From an uncultured Flaviramulus sp. (lineage in GTDB: Bacteria; Bacteroidota; Bacteroidia; Flavobacteriales; Flavobacteriaceae), in the NCBI GenBank assembly GCA_947495125.1, contig CANLXL010000003.1, positions 62,001 through 126,000 on the forward strand: DNA of 64,000 nucleotides, in the 5' to 3' direction. Positions 8,321-17,049 of this stretch are shown one piece after another. The translations under genes and the position numbers were made by a program. Positions within the stretch are counted from its first letter, which is position 1; each line of letters starts with the position of its first letter. A model generated the notes under the pieces. That model did not search any database. It was not told the origin of the DNA and saw nothing but the letters and a program-made list of their open reading frames with translations.

Positions 8321-11300
8321 TTAAAAATTTAAATTCATTCCAAACGTGTAGGTTGCCTGAGGCCTTAAAGTTCCTTTTGGGTATTCCGGATCTTCATCAA
8401 AATCATTCCATAAAATGACACCTACGTTGTTAGCCTGCGCAAACAGGTTTAAAGAACTTATTCCTAATTTATTGGTGATTTTCCTTGGTAACGAATATGT
8501 TAAGTTAATCTCCTGAATTCTAATATGTGAAGCATCTTCAGTCAAATAATTCATATATGGATAATATCTATCATAGAAGAAATAACGTGGCTCAACACCG
8601 GGTATAGGAATAATCTCGTTAGGGTCTGCATTGGCCACTGCGTTATATTGCTCATTGACATTAGTATTTCCTCCAATAACTGCGGGGTAATTGAATCCTT
8701 GTCTTCTAAATACGTGACCAAACTTTCCGGTAACAATAAATGAAAAGTCAAAATCATAGATCTTAAACGCGTTTCTAATACCTATACTTGTTGGCGCATT
8801 GGTTGTCCCCTGGGCTTCCATATAGTTACGTGCATCGCCCGGTACCCATGTTGTTAGTGGCGCCTGAGAATTGTTCTCTCCAACTACAGATGGAACAAGA
8901 CCAGCACCGGTATCAAATAGGCCGGCATATACATAAGACCAGAGGGTGTTAGCATCAAAGCCTTCTCGATAGGAAGACGTCGGGCCGGAATACAACTCGA
9001 ACTGACCATATACGCCCTTATTGAGTTCGGTAATTTCATTGTCGTTATGGGCGAACGTAAAATTACCAGACCAAATAATATCATTTCCCTTAATAGGTAT
9101 ATAGGTTCCAAGGTTTATTTCAATTCCTTTGTTAACCATCTTACCATTATTTAAACGTTGTTGACTGGTTCCAAACACTGACGGTAAAGCCTGATCAACA
9201 ATTAAATCTTCCCCTTTTTTGTTATATACATCTACAGAGCCACTAAGTTTGCCTTCTAATACTGAAAAATCTATACCAATATTATAACTTTTGGTCTTTT
9301 CCCATCTTAGGGTAGGGTTTCCAACATCTGTAATTGTTGCTGTTAATTGCTGTGTCACATCATCAAGGGAGTTGCTTAAATTAATTAGTGGCGTAAATGA
9401 AGATCCCGGGATGATATTACCCCCTGAACCGAAGGTTCCTCTTAGGTAAAGTCGATCTAACCAGTCGGCAGAAGATGCAAAAGCTTCTTTTCCAACATGC
9501 CAACCTAAACCGGCGGACCAAAACGGATCATACCTTAAGGCCGGATCGTCGGCTATAATATTGGCAGCATCTGTCCTGTAACTACCAGAAATTACATATT
9601 TATCGTTATAGGTATACGCTAAGTTTCCATATACTGAAAAGAATCGCGTTGTATTTTCGCTAAACTGATGCTCCGGAGCCAGGCTAAAATTATAAAAGAA
9701 ACTGGCAAATCGTGCGGGGAAGAAATTCCAAAGTGTCGCCGAATTTCTATCTCCTAAAAGCTCACTACTCACCAAAGTATCAGGGTTATAACCAAAAGCA
9801 GCAGGATTGGTGGTGGTTGATGCAACGCGACTTGAAACTTCCGTTCCTCCTAAGAAATCGACATTGTGTTTTTCACCAAATGAGCGATTAAAACTCAACT
9901 GATTTCTCCAGTTATACGCTCTAACTTCGCTTTTTCCCTGCTCCAAAACACCTCCTTTAGGCACCAAAGGGGTAGGAACTCCGCCAAATTGCCAATCCGG
10001 GCTTGATGTTTCGTTAATAAACTGTCGTACATCAAAGGTTTTATCACTATAATAATTTTCGGCATTCGAATTAAACATTTCGTATTGAATTCTTGACGAT
10101 AATCTCAGCCCTTTAATAATATCAACGGTCAGTCCTGCATTAATACGGGCGTTTAGAAGCTTAGTGTTTATGTCTCTGTTTTGTACTTCTGTAATTGGGT
10201 TATACGACCAATCTGAATAAGAAAAACTATCGAACGGTACAAAAACATCCAGATTAGGTCTGTAATATTTTAAATATGACATATCCGACAAACTGCCGTC
10301 ACTGTTAACCAACATATCCCATGGAGCCAAAGATCTTATAGTGCTTAACATATCACCTTGCCCAAATATATCAGGAGAGCCAGAGTTTCTGGTTTGATCG
10401 TTATGCTGTAACATGGCGCCGAACTCAAAAGTAAGCTTCTCGTTAAAATTTATCCTATTGTTATAGTTTATCAAATACCTCTGAGTTTTGTCCCCTTGAA
10501 AAAACGTTCTGTTATCTTCATATAATAAAGACAAGTTATTCGTCATTTTATCGTTCCCTCCTGATATACTAATATTATACTGGTTTGTTAAGGGTGATTC
10601 CAATAAATGATCTCTTATTTGTTTGCTATTGTCTAAACCCGCTAAAGTAGCCAGAGTTGCATCTCTTTCCCCTTCGGTTATTCTACCTAAACGTGCTTCG
10701 TTCATCGCTACTACGGCTTGAGAAAAAGATCCAAAATCGAATGGGCTAATTCCCGGAGGTCCTCCAAATACACTGCCGAAGAAATCAGAATCGAACGCTT
10801 GTTGTTCGTAAGCAATCATATCTGCACTGGATGCCCGAGTAAGCGCATAACCCAAATCCAACTTGCTGGATGCTCTTACAAAAGAAGAAATGGACACACT
10901 GGTTTTTCCCTTTTTTGCTTTTTTAGTAGTAATAACTATAACACCATTGGCTGCTTTTGCTCCCCAGATAGAGGCTGCTGCGGCATCTTTTAGAACCGTT
11001 ACACTTTCTACATCATTGGGATTAATGGTACTGAATTCCCCTTCAATAGGAAAGCCATCCAAAACGATTAAGGGTCTTTGGTTGGCTACTAAACTAGATA
11101 GCCCCCTGATTTGAAAGTCCACTGAACCATCCGGGTTAATTGTACTTTGCACACCAGCTACCATACCAACCAATCGCTCAGATATGCTGGAAGAAGGTTT
11201 TTCAAGTTGATTTTTCTGAACCCCCTCGAAAGCACCAGTTGCCCGTTCTCTGGAAATTTCCTGATACCCGGAAGATACAACCACAACTTCATCTAAAACA

Positions 11301-11947
11301 TCAGCTCTTTCTTTTAAAGCTAGATTATAAACGGTTTGGTTACCTGCTATTACTAAAGAGGTCATCTCATATCCAAGGCCAGAAGCCACCAAATAATAAC
11401 CGACTTCCGCTTTAAGCGAAAACTTACCATCAAAATCTGTGGCGGTTCCCCGAATTATAAAATCACTGGATATCCTTCCTGAAGCAGGTTGTCTGTTAGA
11501 TACATAAACCGTAATACCAGCTAAAGGAAGTCCATTAATATCTGTGATCTGTCCTATGACATCCATACTTTGCAAGTCGGAGGCTTGTCTAATAGTAATG
11601 GTATTTCTGCTTGAGATATTAAACTTAAAGTCCCCTTTAGAAAGACTTCTTTCCAGTAATCTATTAGCTTTAATAGTTCCCTTTTTGACTTCAACTTTAG
11701 GGTAAAACTTAAACATATCCGACTTATAAATAAAGTTGAAGTCTGTTTGTTGCTTTATTATGCTAAAAACTTCGTCAATGGTTATGGTTTTATCGGCGTC
11801 TATTTCAATTTTTGTGTTCTGAGAGAATACTCCGGAAGAAGACAAGCTAAAAACAGTTGAGCAAAACAAAAATATAAATGTCCTCATAATAATGTTTAGC
11901 ATGTTCTTTCTTTGTAAAGAAAAAACAGTAGTTAATTTAATTTCCAT
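8321..11947 (-). CDS. SusC/RagA TonB-dependent receptor with STN domain
   Basis: A 1208-residue outer-membrane receptor. After an N-terminal extension and signal peptide (cleavage near SSSGVFSQ) come an STN (secretin/TonB short N-terminal) domain at about 45-120 (KTITIDEVFSIIKQQTDFNF), a carboxypeptidase-like CarboxypepD_reg domain at about 130-215, and a TonB box/plug (DVLDEVVVVSSGYQ, then the SusC signature QIRGLSSLVANQRPLIVLDG). The rest is a long beta-barrel ending in the C-terminal Phe (TFGMNLNF). The STN domain marks a receptor that signals to a FecR anti-sigma, and such a gene lies directly upstream. Import is TonB-driven; the substrate is unknown. The MEIKLT start is typical for STN-bearing SusC proteins. 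Confidence 0.95.
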   Translation of the reverse strand: MEIKLTTVFSLQRKNMLNIIMRTFIFLFCSTVFSLSSSGVFSQNTKIEIDADKTITIDEVFSIIKQQTDFNFIYKSDMFKFYPKVEVKKGTIKANRLLERSLSKGDFKFNISSRNTITIRQASDLQSMDVIGQITDINGLPLAGITVYVSNRQPASGRISSDFIIRGTATDFDGKFSLKAEVGYYLVASGLGYEMTSLVIAGNQTVYNLALKERADVLDEVVVVSSGYQEISRERATGAFEGVQKNQLEKPSSSISERLVGMVAGVQSTINPDGSVDFQIRGLSSLVANQRPLIVLDGFPIEGEFSTINPNDVESVTVLKDAAAASIWGAKAANGVIVITTKKAKKGKTSVSISSFVRASSKLDLGYALTRASSADMIAYEQQAFDSDFFGSVFGGPPGISPFDFGSFSQAVVAMNEARLGRITEGERDATLATLAGLDNSKQIRDHLLESPLTNQYNISISGGNDKMTNNLSLLYEDNRTFFQGDKTQRYLINYNNRINFNEKLTFEFGAMLQHNDQTRNSGSPDIFGQGDMLSTIRSLAPWDMLVNSDGSLSDMSYLKYYRPNLDVFVPFDSFSYSDWSYNPITEVQNRDINTKLLNARINAGLTVDIIKGLRLSSRIQYEMFNSNAENYYSDKTFDVRQFINETSSPDWQFGGVPTPLVPKGGVLEQGKSEVRAYNWRNQLSFNRSFGEKHNVDFLGGTEVSSRVASTTTNPAAFGYNPDTLVSSELLGDRNSATLWNFFPARFASFFYNFSLAPEHQFSENTTRFFSVYGNLAYTYNDKYVISGSYRTDAANIIADDPALRYDPFWSAGLGWHVGKEAFASSADWLDRLYLRGTFGSGGNIIPGSSFTPLINLSNSLDDVTQQLTATITDVGNPTLRWEKTKSYNIGIDFSVLEGKLSGSVDVYNKKGEDLIVDQALPSVFGTSQQRLNNGKMVNKGIEINLGTYIPIKGNDIIWSGNFTFAHNDNEITELNKGVYGQFELYSGPTSSYREGFDANTLWSYVYAGLFDTGAGLVPSVVGENNSQAPLTTWVPGDARNYMEAQGTTNAPTSIGIRNAFKIYDFDFSFIVTGKFGHVFRRQGFNYPAVIGGNTNVNEQYNAVANADPNEIIPIPGVEPRYFFYDRYYPYMNYLTEDASHIRIQEINLTYSLPRKITNKLGISSLNLFAQANNVGVILWNDFDEDPEYPKGTLRPQATYTFGMNLNF

Positions 11948-12040
11948 AAATTTGTGGTGTTAGTTAATAAGTTATTAATTAATGCTTAAGGGGATATGGA
12001 GGTTTGCTTGGTCAGATATTCGAACCTCAATTCCCTTTCT

Positions 12041-13195
12041 TTATCTAAAAATGACGGTGTTGTTGTTTATTTCATAGGCGATATTGTTTGTAGTTCTAAT
12101 GGATTCTAGAATTTCTTCTATGCTTTGATTTTTTCTTAGTATTCCTGTAAAGTAATCTTGTTTGATATCTGAATCAATAAAAATGACATCGATATCGTAC
12201 CATCGAGCCAAGACCTTCATGATTTTCTCCAAAGGCATTCTGTCGAAACTGAAGATGCCTTTACGCCATGAGGTTATCGAATACACATCGGCATTAACAA
12301 TCTCTATGCCGGCAATACCTTTTTTAATGATCGATTGTTGTTGCGGACTTAATACGGTATTCGTGCTACCTTCAGTTACAGCCACCTTTCCTTCTACCAG
12401 GGTCGTATAGATGGTTGCTTCATCTTGATAAGCACTAATATTAAATTCGGTACCTAAAACTTCAACTTCCTGATCGCCCGTTAATACTTTAAATTTTGCG
12501 CCGCTGTGTTTGGTACTGGGTGATACATCAAAATAAGCTTCCCCATAAACCAATTCAACGGCTCTGGTTTCACCCTTAATAAAATGAACCGGATATTTAA
12601 GTTGAGATTCTGAGTTTAGCCATACCTGAGTACCATCAGACAATTTAACAAGATATTGGCCGCCTCTCGGAATCGTTAAATAATTATACGCGATACTTGG
12701 CTTTAGTTTTGTTGCATTAATTTGACTCGTTTCGTAAATTAAATCTTTTCCATTACTCACGACTTTATCCGAAATATACTGTTGCCCCTCTCCAAGAACA
12801 ACGCTAGAACCATCTTCCAGCGTCAAGGTAGCTTTATCAGTGCCTGTTTTAATCGTATTATTTACTATTATTGGGGTGTTATCTTCAGTAGCCTTATTTT
12901 TGGTCAGAAAAACATATCCAATCGAAATAAATATTAAAACAGCCGCAGCGTATTTATATAAGTTGGAGATCTTAAACCTGCTTTTCTCATCTAAAGATGT
13001 TTTTACACTTTCCAGAGAAGGTTTGTAATCAAATCTATGTTTGGAAACTATCAAATGATTTATTTCAATAAAGTCATTAAAATAGTCTAAATGCGTTTCG
13101 TCCTGAAGCCATGCCTTCAATACATCAGATTCTTGATCTGAAATTGTATTCTCGATCAATTTTATAATTAACCTGTCTATTTTACTTTGATTCAC
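12041..13195 (-). CDS. FecR-family anti-sigma factor
   Basis: Inner-membrane sigma regulator. Residues 1-80 form the cytoplasmic anti-sigma part; a single membrane helix lies at about 83-100 (YAAAVLIFISIGYVFL). The periplasmic part has the FecR signature TIPRGGQYLVKLSDGTQVWLNSESQLKYPVHF and the C-terminal DUF4974 segment (FDRMPLEKIMKVLARWYDIDV) that contacts the STN domain of SusC. The 384-residue length is typical. It is first in line with susC/susD but divergent from the ECF sigma gene at 13308, whereas sigma and FecR are usually in the same orientation. It should transmit the ligand-loaded state of SusC to that sigma factor. Confidence 0.93.
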   Translation of the reverse strand: MNQSKIDRLIIKLIENTISDQESDVLKAWLQDETHLDYFNDFIEINHLIVSKHRFDYKPSLESVKTSLDEKSRFKISNLYKYAAAVLIFISIGYVFLTKNKATEDNTPIIVNNTIKTGTDKATLTLEDGSSVVLGEGQQYISDKVVSNGKDLIYETSQINATKLKPSIAYNYLTIPRGGQYLVKLSDGTQVWLNSESQLKYPVHFIKGETRAVELVYGEAYFDVSPSTKHSGAKFKVLTGDQEVEVLGTEFNISAYQDEATIYTTLVEGKVAVTEGSTNTVLSPQQQSIIKKGIAGIEIVNADVYSITSWRKGIFSFDRMPLEKIMKVLARWYDIDVIFIDSDIKQDYFTGILRKNQSIEEILESIRTTNNIAYEINNNTVIFR

Positions 13196-13307
13196 TTTTT
13201 TCTTTATTTAATACTAAGACGCAATCTTAACAAAAAACCCTCGTTTTCATTTTTTTTTATCACTTTTGTATTTTAGGTAACCATTATATTTTACGATTAC
13301 ACCTTAC

Positions 13308-13853
13308 ATGAAAGATTTAAATATTCTATTAAAGGCTTTAAAGAACGGGGATGTTTCTGCCTTTGAAAGGATATATGCCAATCATTACGAAAAGCTTTGT
13401 TATTACTTGCTTAATTACACTTCGAACAAGGCTAAAATTGAAGATGTCGTACAGGATACCTTTATGGGGTTATGGTCTAAACGAAAAGACATTACTATAA
13501 CAACATCACTTAAAAGTTATTTATATAGAACCGCATATAATAAATTAATCGATACCTATAGAAAGGGTAAGAAAAAAGACGAAATGCTTTCGGCATACTA
13601 TCATACCGCTGTCATGCGAGCCGTTAATTTGGATAATGATTTAAAAAATGAGCGTCTTAAAAAACTTGAAGCTTGTATTGATGACCTGCCAACAAAATGT
13701 AAAACCGTTTTTATGGCCAATAAAATTTCCGGTAAAAAATATAGCCAGGTCGCTGAAGATTTGGATATTTCCATTAAAACGGTCGAAGGTCACATCTCCA
13801 AAGCTTATAGATTAATTAAAAACTGTATGAATATTAATAAAGTTTCGGTTTAA
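13308..13853 (+). CDS. ECF-type RNA polymerase sigma-70 factor
   Basis: A 181-residue extracytoplasmic-function sigma factor. Region 2 contains IEDVVQDTFMGLWSKRKDI, and region 4 contains the helix-turn-helix ISGKKYSQVAEDLDISIKTVEGHISKAYRLI. It diverges from the fecR gene with 112 bases between them, so both promoters share one spacer. By family knowledge it is held inactive by the FecR protein and drives the susC/susD genes when cargo loads the receptor. A TATATTTT stretch at 13285-13292 resembles the Bacteroidota -7 box but lacks its final G. Confidence 0.92.
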   Translation: MKDLNILLKALKNGDVSAFERIYANHYEKLCYYLLNYTSNKAKIEDVVQDTFMGLWSKRKDITITTSLKSYLYRTAYNKLIDTYRKGKKKDEMLSAYYHTAVMRAVNLDNDLKNERLKKLEACIDDLPTKCKTVFMANKISGKKYSQVAEDLDISIKTVEGHISKAYRLIKNCMNINKVSV

Positions 13854-13924
13854 ATAAACAAAAGCAAAATTTCTTTATTCTTATTTACTTAAAGCCAGAT
13901 GTTTTCTATCCTTCAGGTTTTAAT

Positions 13925-13932
13925 TACCTTTG
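13925..13932 (+). promoter_or_regulatory. Bacteroidota -7 promoter box before yicC
   Basis: TACCTTTG matches the TAnnTTTG consensus of the housekeeping sigma factor in Bacteroidota exactly. It lies 21 bases upstream of the ATG at 13954, leaving a short leader. No clean TTG -33 element is seen at the usual distance. The box also overlaps a spurious in-frame TTG at 13930, which argues that the longer reading frame is not the real start. Confidence 0.5.
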
Positions 13933-13953
13933 CGCAACTTAATATTTTTGTTT

Positions 13954-14811
13954 ATGATATACTCAATGACAGGTTACGGTAAATCTGTATTGCAATTACC
14001 TACTAAAAAAATAACTATAGAGCTTAAATCGCTTAATAGTAAAAATTTAGATTTAAATGCAAGAATGCCCTCTATTTATAGAGAAAAAGAACTTGCAATT
14101 AGAAAATTGCTCGCCGATAAATTAGTACGTGGTAAGGTAGATTTTTCAATCTATGTTGAAGCTACCGCTGAAGACACCTCTACCCAAATAAATACCCCTG
14201 TTGTTAAGCAATATATGGATCAATTAAAGGGTGTTGCTGATGGTGACGCTATTGAACTCCTTAAAATGGCGGTTCGTTTTCCAGATGCTTTAAATACGGT
14301 ACGTGAAGAAATTGATGAAGACGAATGGAAAGCCATTCAAACCGAAATTAATAGTACTGTAAAGGCATTAAGCACTTATCGGTTAGACGAGGGAAAAGTG
14401 CTTGAGGCCGATTTTAAAAAACGTATTCTGGCCATTGGAGGCATTCTTGAAAAGGTTATTCTTATGGACCCCGAACGTGTTGAAGGTGTTCGAGAACGTC
14501 TAACCAAGGGCATTACCGAACTCAAAGAAAAATATGATGAAAACCGATTCGAGCAAGAACTCGTGTATTATATTGAGAAGTTTGATATTACTGAAGAGAA
14601 AGTACGCTTAAAAAACCATTTGGATTATTTTACAGAGGCTATAAACTCTAAAGATTCTAATGGAAAAAAATTAGGGTTTATCAGTCAGGAAATAGGAAGA
14701 GAAATAAACACGATTGGCTCAAAAAGTAATTATGCGCCCATGCAGCAATTGGTGGTGCAAATGAAGGATGAACTTGAAAAAATTAAAGAGCAATTGTTAA
14801 ACGTGCTATAA
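13954..14811 (+). CDS. yicC: YicC/YloC-family endoribonuclease
   Basis: Opens with the family signature MIYSMTGYGKS. The open frame extends upstream to a TTG at 13930, but the ATG at 13954 places the signature at residue 1 and leaves room for the TAnnTTTG box, so I use it (285 aa). The C-terminal DUF1732 part carries EQELVYYIEKFDITEEKVRLKNHLDYF and the ending KLGFISQEIGREINTIGSKSN. Members of the family are RNA endonucleases affecting RNA turnover and stationary-phase fitness. It lies upstream of gmk, a conserved association. Confidence 0.93.
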   Translation: MIYSMTGYGKSVLQLPTKKITIELKSLNSKNLDLNARMPSIYREKELAIRKLLADKLVRGKVDFSIYVEATAEDTSTQINTPVVKQYMDQLKGVADGDAIELLKMAVRFPDALNTVREEIDEDEWKAIQTEINSTVKALSTYRLDEGKVLEADFKKRILAIGGILEKVILMDPERVEGVRERLTKGITELKEKYDENRFEQELVYYIEKFDITEEKVRLKNHLDYFTEAINSKDSNGKKLGFISQEIGREINTIGSKSNYAPMQQLVVQMKDELEKIKEQLLNVL

Positions 14812-14841
14812 TCTGTAAATACAAATTATAGTCTTAGTGTC

Positions 14842-14886
14842 TCACTGAGCTCGGCCCATCCTGAGTTTATCGAAGGATCGAAGCGT
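14842..14886. repeat. Short intergenic repeat remnant before gmk
   Basis: The spacer between yicC and gmk contains CACTGAGCTCGG followed by ATCCTGAGTTTATCGAAGGATCGAAG. ATCCT and AGGAT form a small hairpin. The sequence has the look of dispersed flavobacterial intergenic repeats, with higher GC than the flanks and unrelated to either gene. Copy number elsewhere cannot be judged here. Confidence 0.35.
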
Positions 14887-14901
14887 TAAAAAAATAAAAA
14901 C

Positions 14902-15486
14902 TTGAATAAAAACAATAAACAAGGTAAACTCATCGTATTTTCCGCACCATCCGGTTCGGGAAAAACAACGATTGTAAGACATTTACTTAAATTGGAGGAC
15001 TTAAATTTGGAGTTCTCGATATCGGCAACATCCCGCGAAAAACGTGGCGAAGAAGTTGAAGGCAAAGACTATTATTATTTATCTGCGAAGGCCTTTAAAA
15101 CTAAAATTAAAAACGACGAATTCCTCGAATGGGAAGAAGTATATCGAGATAATTTTTACGGGACTTTAAAAACCGAAGTGGAACGCATCTGGGCAAAAGG
15201 CAAGCATGTTATTTTTGATATTGATGTTTCCGGTGGACTTCGAATAAAACGTAAATTCCCGGAGCAAACCCTGGCTGTATTTGTTAAACCACCGAGTATC
15301 GACGAATTAAAGATCAGGCTAAAAAAGCGCAAAACGGAAAGTGAAGATAAAATAAACATGCGTGTGGCTAAAGCTTCCGCGGAGTTAGCAACAGCACCCT
15401 TATTTGATGTGATTATCGAAAATGATATCTTAGAAAATGCACTTAAAAAAGCTGAAGGCTTGGTTGGTGATTTTGTAAACGCTTAA
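14902..15486 (+). CDS. gmk: Guanylate kinase
   Basis: Phosphorylates GMP to GDP with ATP in purine nucleotide synthesis. The P-loop is VFSAPSGSGKTT at the N-terminus, followed by the GMP-binding stretch ISATSREKRGEEVEGKDYYYLS and the lid/arginine region RLKKRKTESEDKINMRVAKA. The 194-residue length is normal. The start is probably the TTG at 14902: an in-frame TAA lies at 14887-14889, there is no ATG before the P-loop, and the TTG gives the expected 10-residue lead-in. It sits between yicC and nadD on one strand with short spacers. Confidence 0.95.
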   Translation: MNKNNKQGKLIVFSAPSGSGKTTIVRHLLKLEDLNLEFSISATSREKRGEEVEGKDYYYLSAKAFKTKIKNDEFLEWEEVYRDNFYGTLKTEVERIWAKGKHVIFDIDVSGGLRIKRKFPEQTLAVFVKPPSIDELKIRLKKRKTESEDKINMRVAKASAELATAPLFDVIIENDILENALKKAEGLVGDFVNA

Positions 15487-15497
15487 ACTGTAGATTT

Positions 15498-16076
15498 ATG
15501 AAAGTAGGATTGTTTTTTGGTTCTTTTAATCCTATACATATCGGACATCTTGTTATTGCCAACCACCTGGTGGAGTATAGTGATTTAGACCAGGTTTGGT
15601 TTGTGGTGACGCCACACAATCCATTTAAAAAGAAAAGTAGTTTGCTTGATAATTACCAACGTCTGGAAATGGTATATCGCGCCACAAAAGATTATACAAA
15701 ACTTAAACCCAACGATATTGAATTTGGCTTACCACAACCCAATTATACCATCAATACGTTGGTTCATTTACAGGAAAAATACCCCGATTACGAGTTTGCT
15801 TTAATCATGGGTGAGGATAATTTGAAGAGTTTCCACAAGTGGAAAAATTATGAATTGATTCTTGACGGGCATCATATTTATGTGTATCCGAGAATTTCAA
15901 AAGGGCAAATAGAAACACGGTTTGAAGATCATAAAAAAATACATCGGGTGGAAGCTCCTGTTATGGAACTCTCTTCTACGTTTATCCGAAATTCAATAAA
16001 AGCTGGTAAAAATGTACAACCTATGCTCCCTGAACATGTATGGGAATATTTGGATGAGATGAACTTTTATAGGTGA
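15498..16076 (+). CDS. nadD: Nicotinate-nucleotide adenylyltransferase
   Basis: Adenylates nicotinate mononucleotide to deamido-NAD in NAD biosynthesis. The nucleotidyltransferase motif GLFFGSFNPIHIGHL (GxFxPxHxGH) is at the N-terminus. The NadD-specific region VVTPHNPFKKKSSL and the C-terminal motif SSTFIRNSIKAGKNV (ISSTxIR type) are both present. The 192-residue length is normal. It starts 11 bases after the gmk stop and is very likely co-transcribed with it. Confidence 0.95.
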   Translation: MKVGLFFGSFNPIHIGHLVIANHLVEYSDLDQVWFVVTPHNPFKKKSSLLDNYQRLEMVYRATKDYTKLKPNDIEFGLPQPNYTINTLVHLQEKYPDYEFALIMGEDNLKSFHKWKNYELILDGHHIYVYPRISKGQIETRFEDHKKIHRVEAPVMELSSTFIRNSIKAGKNVQPMLPEHVWEYLDEMNFYR

Positions 16077-16107
16077 TAACGAGGTTGTAACGAATAAAAG
16101 AGAGCCT

Positions 16108-16398
16108 ATGAGTATGTTCCAAGGCATATTAGTTTTTTATAAGAAATTAATTGCGCCTACAATAGTATTTTCGCTTTTGTCTGGTTTCGTCGGACTTATT
16201 TTGTTTGGCACTTTTTCTTTAAAACTTGTTGGGGTTTCATATATTCTAATGGGCTTATTACTTCATTATTACATCTATGACATACGGCATCCAAATGCGT
16301 ATTATTTCTTTTTTAATATGGGGCTTGGTAAATCTGTACTCTGGATGGCTACATTGCTGATTGGTATACTTATTGGATCAATTTTAATGTCTATTTGA
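16108..16398 (+). CDS. Small hypothetical membrane protein
   Basis: A 96-residue protein that is almost entirely membrane helices: about 15-35, 37-58 and 72-95, broken by the polar stretch YDIRHPNAYYFFFNMGLGK. I recognise no family. It follows nadD by 31 bases on the same strand and may share its transcript, but a functional link is not evident. It ends convergently with the XRE regulator gene, with 17 bases between them. Confidence 0.55.
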   Translation: MSMFQGILVFYKKLIAPTIVFSLLSGFVGLILFGTFSLKLVGVSYILMGLLLHYYIYDIRHPNAYYFFFNMGLGKSVLWMATLLIGILIGSILMSI

Positions 16399-16415
16399 GT
16401 AAATAGTGAGCTTCT

Positions 16416-16631
16416 TTAAAAATCCAGAAGGTTTTTCAACTGAACTTCCAATGCATTTGAAATTTCCAATAAAGTAAAAAGTGTAGGATTGACTTTTCCA
16501 TTTTCCAACTTTTCAAGTGCTTGTCTGTCTTTATCACAGGCTCGGGCCAAATCTGATTGACTCCAACCTTTTTGACTTCTTAACTCAACAATACGCTGAC
16601 CGACTTTTCTTTTAAGCTGCTCTTTGTCCAC
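16416..16631 (-). CDS. XRE-family helix-turn-helix regulator
   Basis: A 71-residue stand-alone HTH_3 protein: GQRIVELRSQKGWSQSDLARACDKDRQALEKLENGKVNPTL spans the five-helix DNA-binding domain and there is nothing else. The only initiation codon available is GTG at 16631-16629; an in-frame stop lies 21 bases further upstream. It diverges from the SymE-like gene, and the 95-base spacer holds palindromic sites that could be its operators. Such small XRE proteins often act as the repressor/antitoxin part of two-gene modules; this role is inferred from context. Confidence 0.85.
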   Translation of the reverse strand: MDKEQLKRKVGQRIVELRSQKGWSQSDLARACDKDRQALEKLENGKVNPTLFTLLEISNALEVQLKNLLDF

Positions 16632-16651
16632 AAAACAAATGTCAATTAATT

Positions 16652-16671
16652 ATACGACAATTTTGTCATAT
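16652..16671. promoter_or_regulatory. Palindromic candidate operator 1
   Basis: ATACGACAA (16652-16660) and TTGTCATAT (16663-16671) are inverted half-sites separated by two bases, with one mismatch. The site lies 21 bases upstream of the XRE gene start and directly upstream of the -33 element of the facing SymE-like gene, so one bound dimer could control both. Confidence 0.5.
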
Positions 16672-16677
16672 TAAAAT

Positions 16678-16707
16678 TTGACAACTAATTACAAATCATT
16701 ATATTTG
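16678..16707 (+). promoter_or_regulatory. Promoter of the SymE-like gene
   Basis: A textbook Bacteroidota promoter: TTG at 16678-16680, a 19-base spacer, then TATATTTG at 16700-16707 (TAnnTTTG). Transcription would start near 16713-16716, giving a leader of only 11-14 bases before the TTG start codon at 16727. The -7 box overlaps candidate operator 2. Confidence 0.65.
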
Positions 16708-16726
16708 TCATATAACAATATGACGA
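16705..16726. promoter_or_regulatory. Palindromic candidate operator 2
   Basis: TTGTCATAT (16705-16713), four bases, then ATATGACGA (16718-16726): a 9-4-9 inverted repeat with one mismatch, built from the same half-site as operator 1. It covers the end of the -7 box, the expected transcription start and the base just before the start codon, an ideal position for repression. Confidence 0.6.
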
Positions 16727-16915
16727 TTGAATAAACTTAGAACACTAAAAATCTATCATAAAATCAGAATCCGAACTTATGACAGTACAAAGGTTCCTAA
16801 AATTAGGCTTGAAGGAAAATTGTTAAAAGAACTCGGATTCGACATTGGAAAAGAAATTCAAATTAAACGGCAAAAAAACAAGCTGATCATTACGCTTACT
16901 GACAAAGAACAATAA
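16727..16915 (+). CDS. SymE-like toxin-family protein
   Basis: A 62-residue basic protein whose C-terminal half (VPKIRLEGKLLKELGFDIGKEIQIKRQKNKLIIT) matches the SymE pattern: 'P.I.L.G.WL...GF..G....V....G.L.I'. This is a swapped-hairpin AbrB-like fold. E. coli SymE is an SOS-induced, nucleic-acid-targeting toxin silenced by an antisense RNA. Here no antisense gene is evident; instead an XRE regulator diverges from it and the promoter is overlapped by a palindrome. The start is probably TTG at 16727; a nearby ATG at 16720 is out of frame and ends after four codons. Family call good; toxicity unproven. Confidence 0.7.
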   Translation: MNKLRTLKIYHKIRIRTYDSTKVPKIRLEGKLLKELGFDIGKEIQIKRQKNKLIITLTDKEQ

Positions 16916-17049
16916 ATATTCAAGCCAAAATTATAAAGATTCTCCTGAATATGTTAATAATCTTAATCAATAAGGAATACATTTCGTTATATTTAGATAA
17001 TTATTTCAATAGGTTTAGTTATACTAAAATTGCAAGCCGATAAACCAAA

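Noticed and set aside
13930-13953. Eight-codon N-terminal extension of YicC from a TTG
   Set aside because: The TTG overlaps the TAnnTTTG promoter box and the conserved MIYSMTGYG start lies at 13954.
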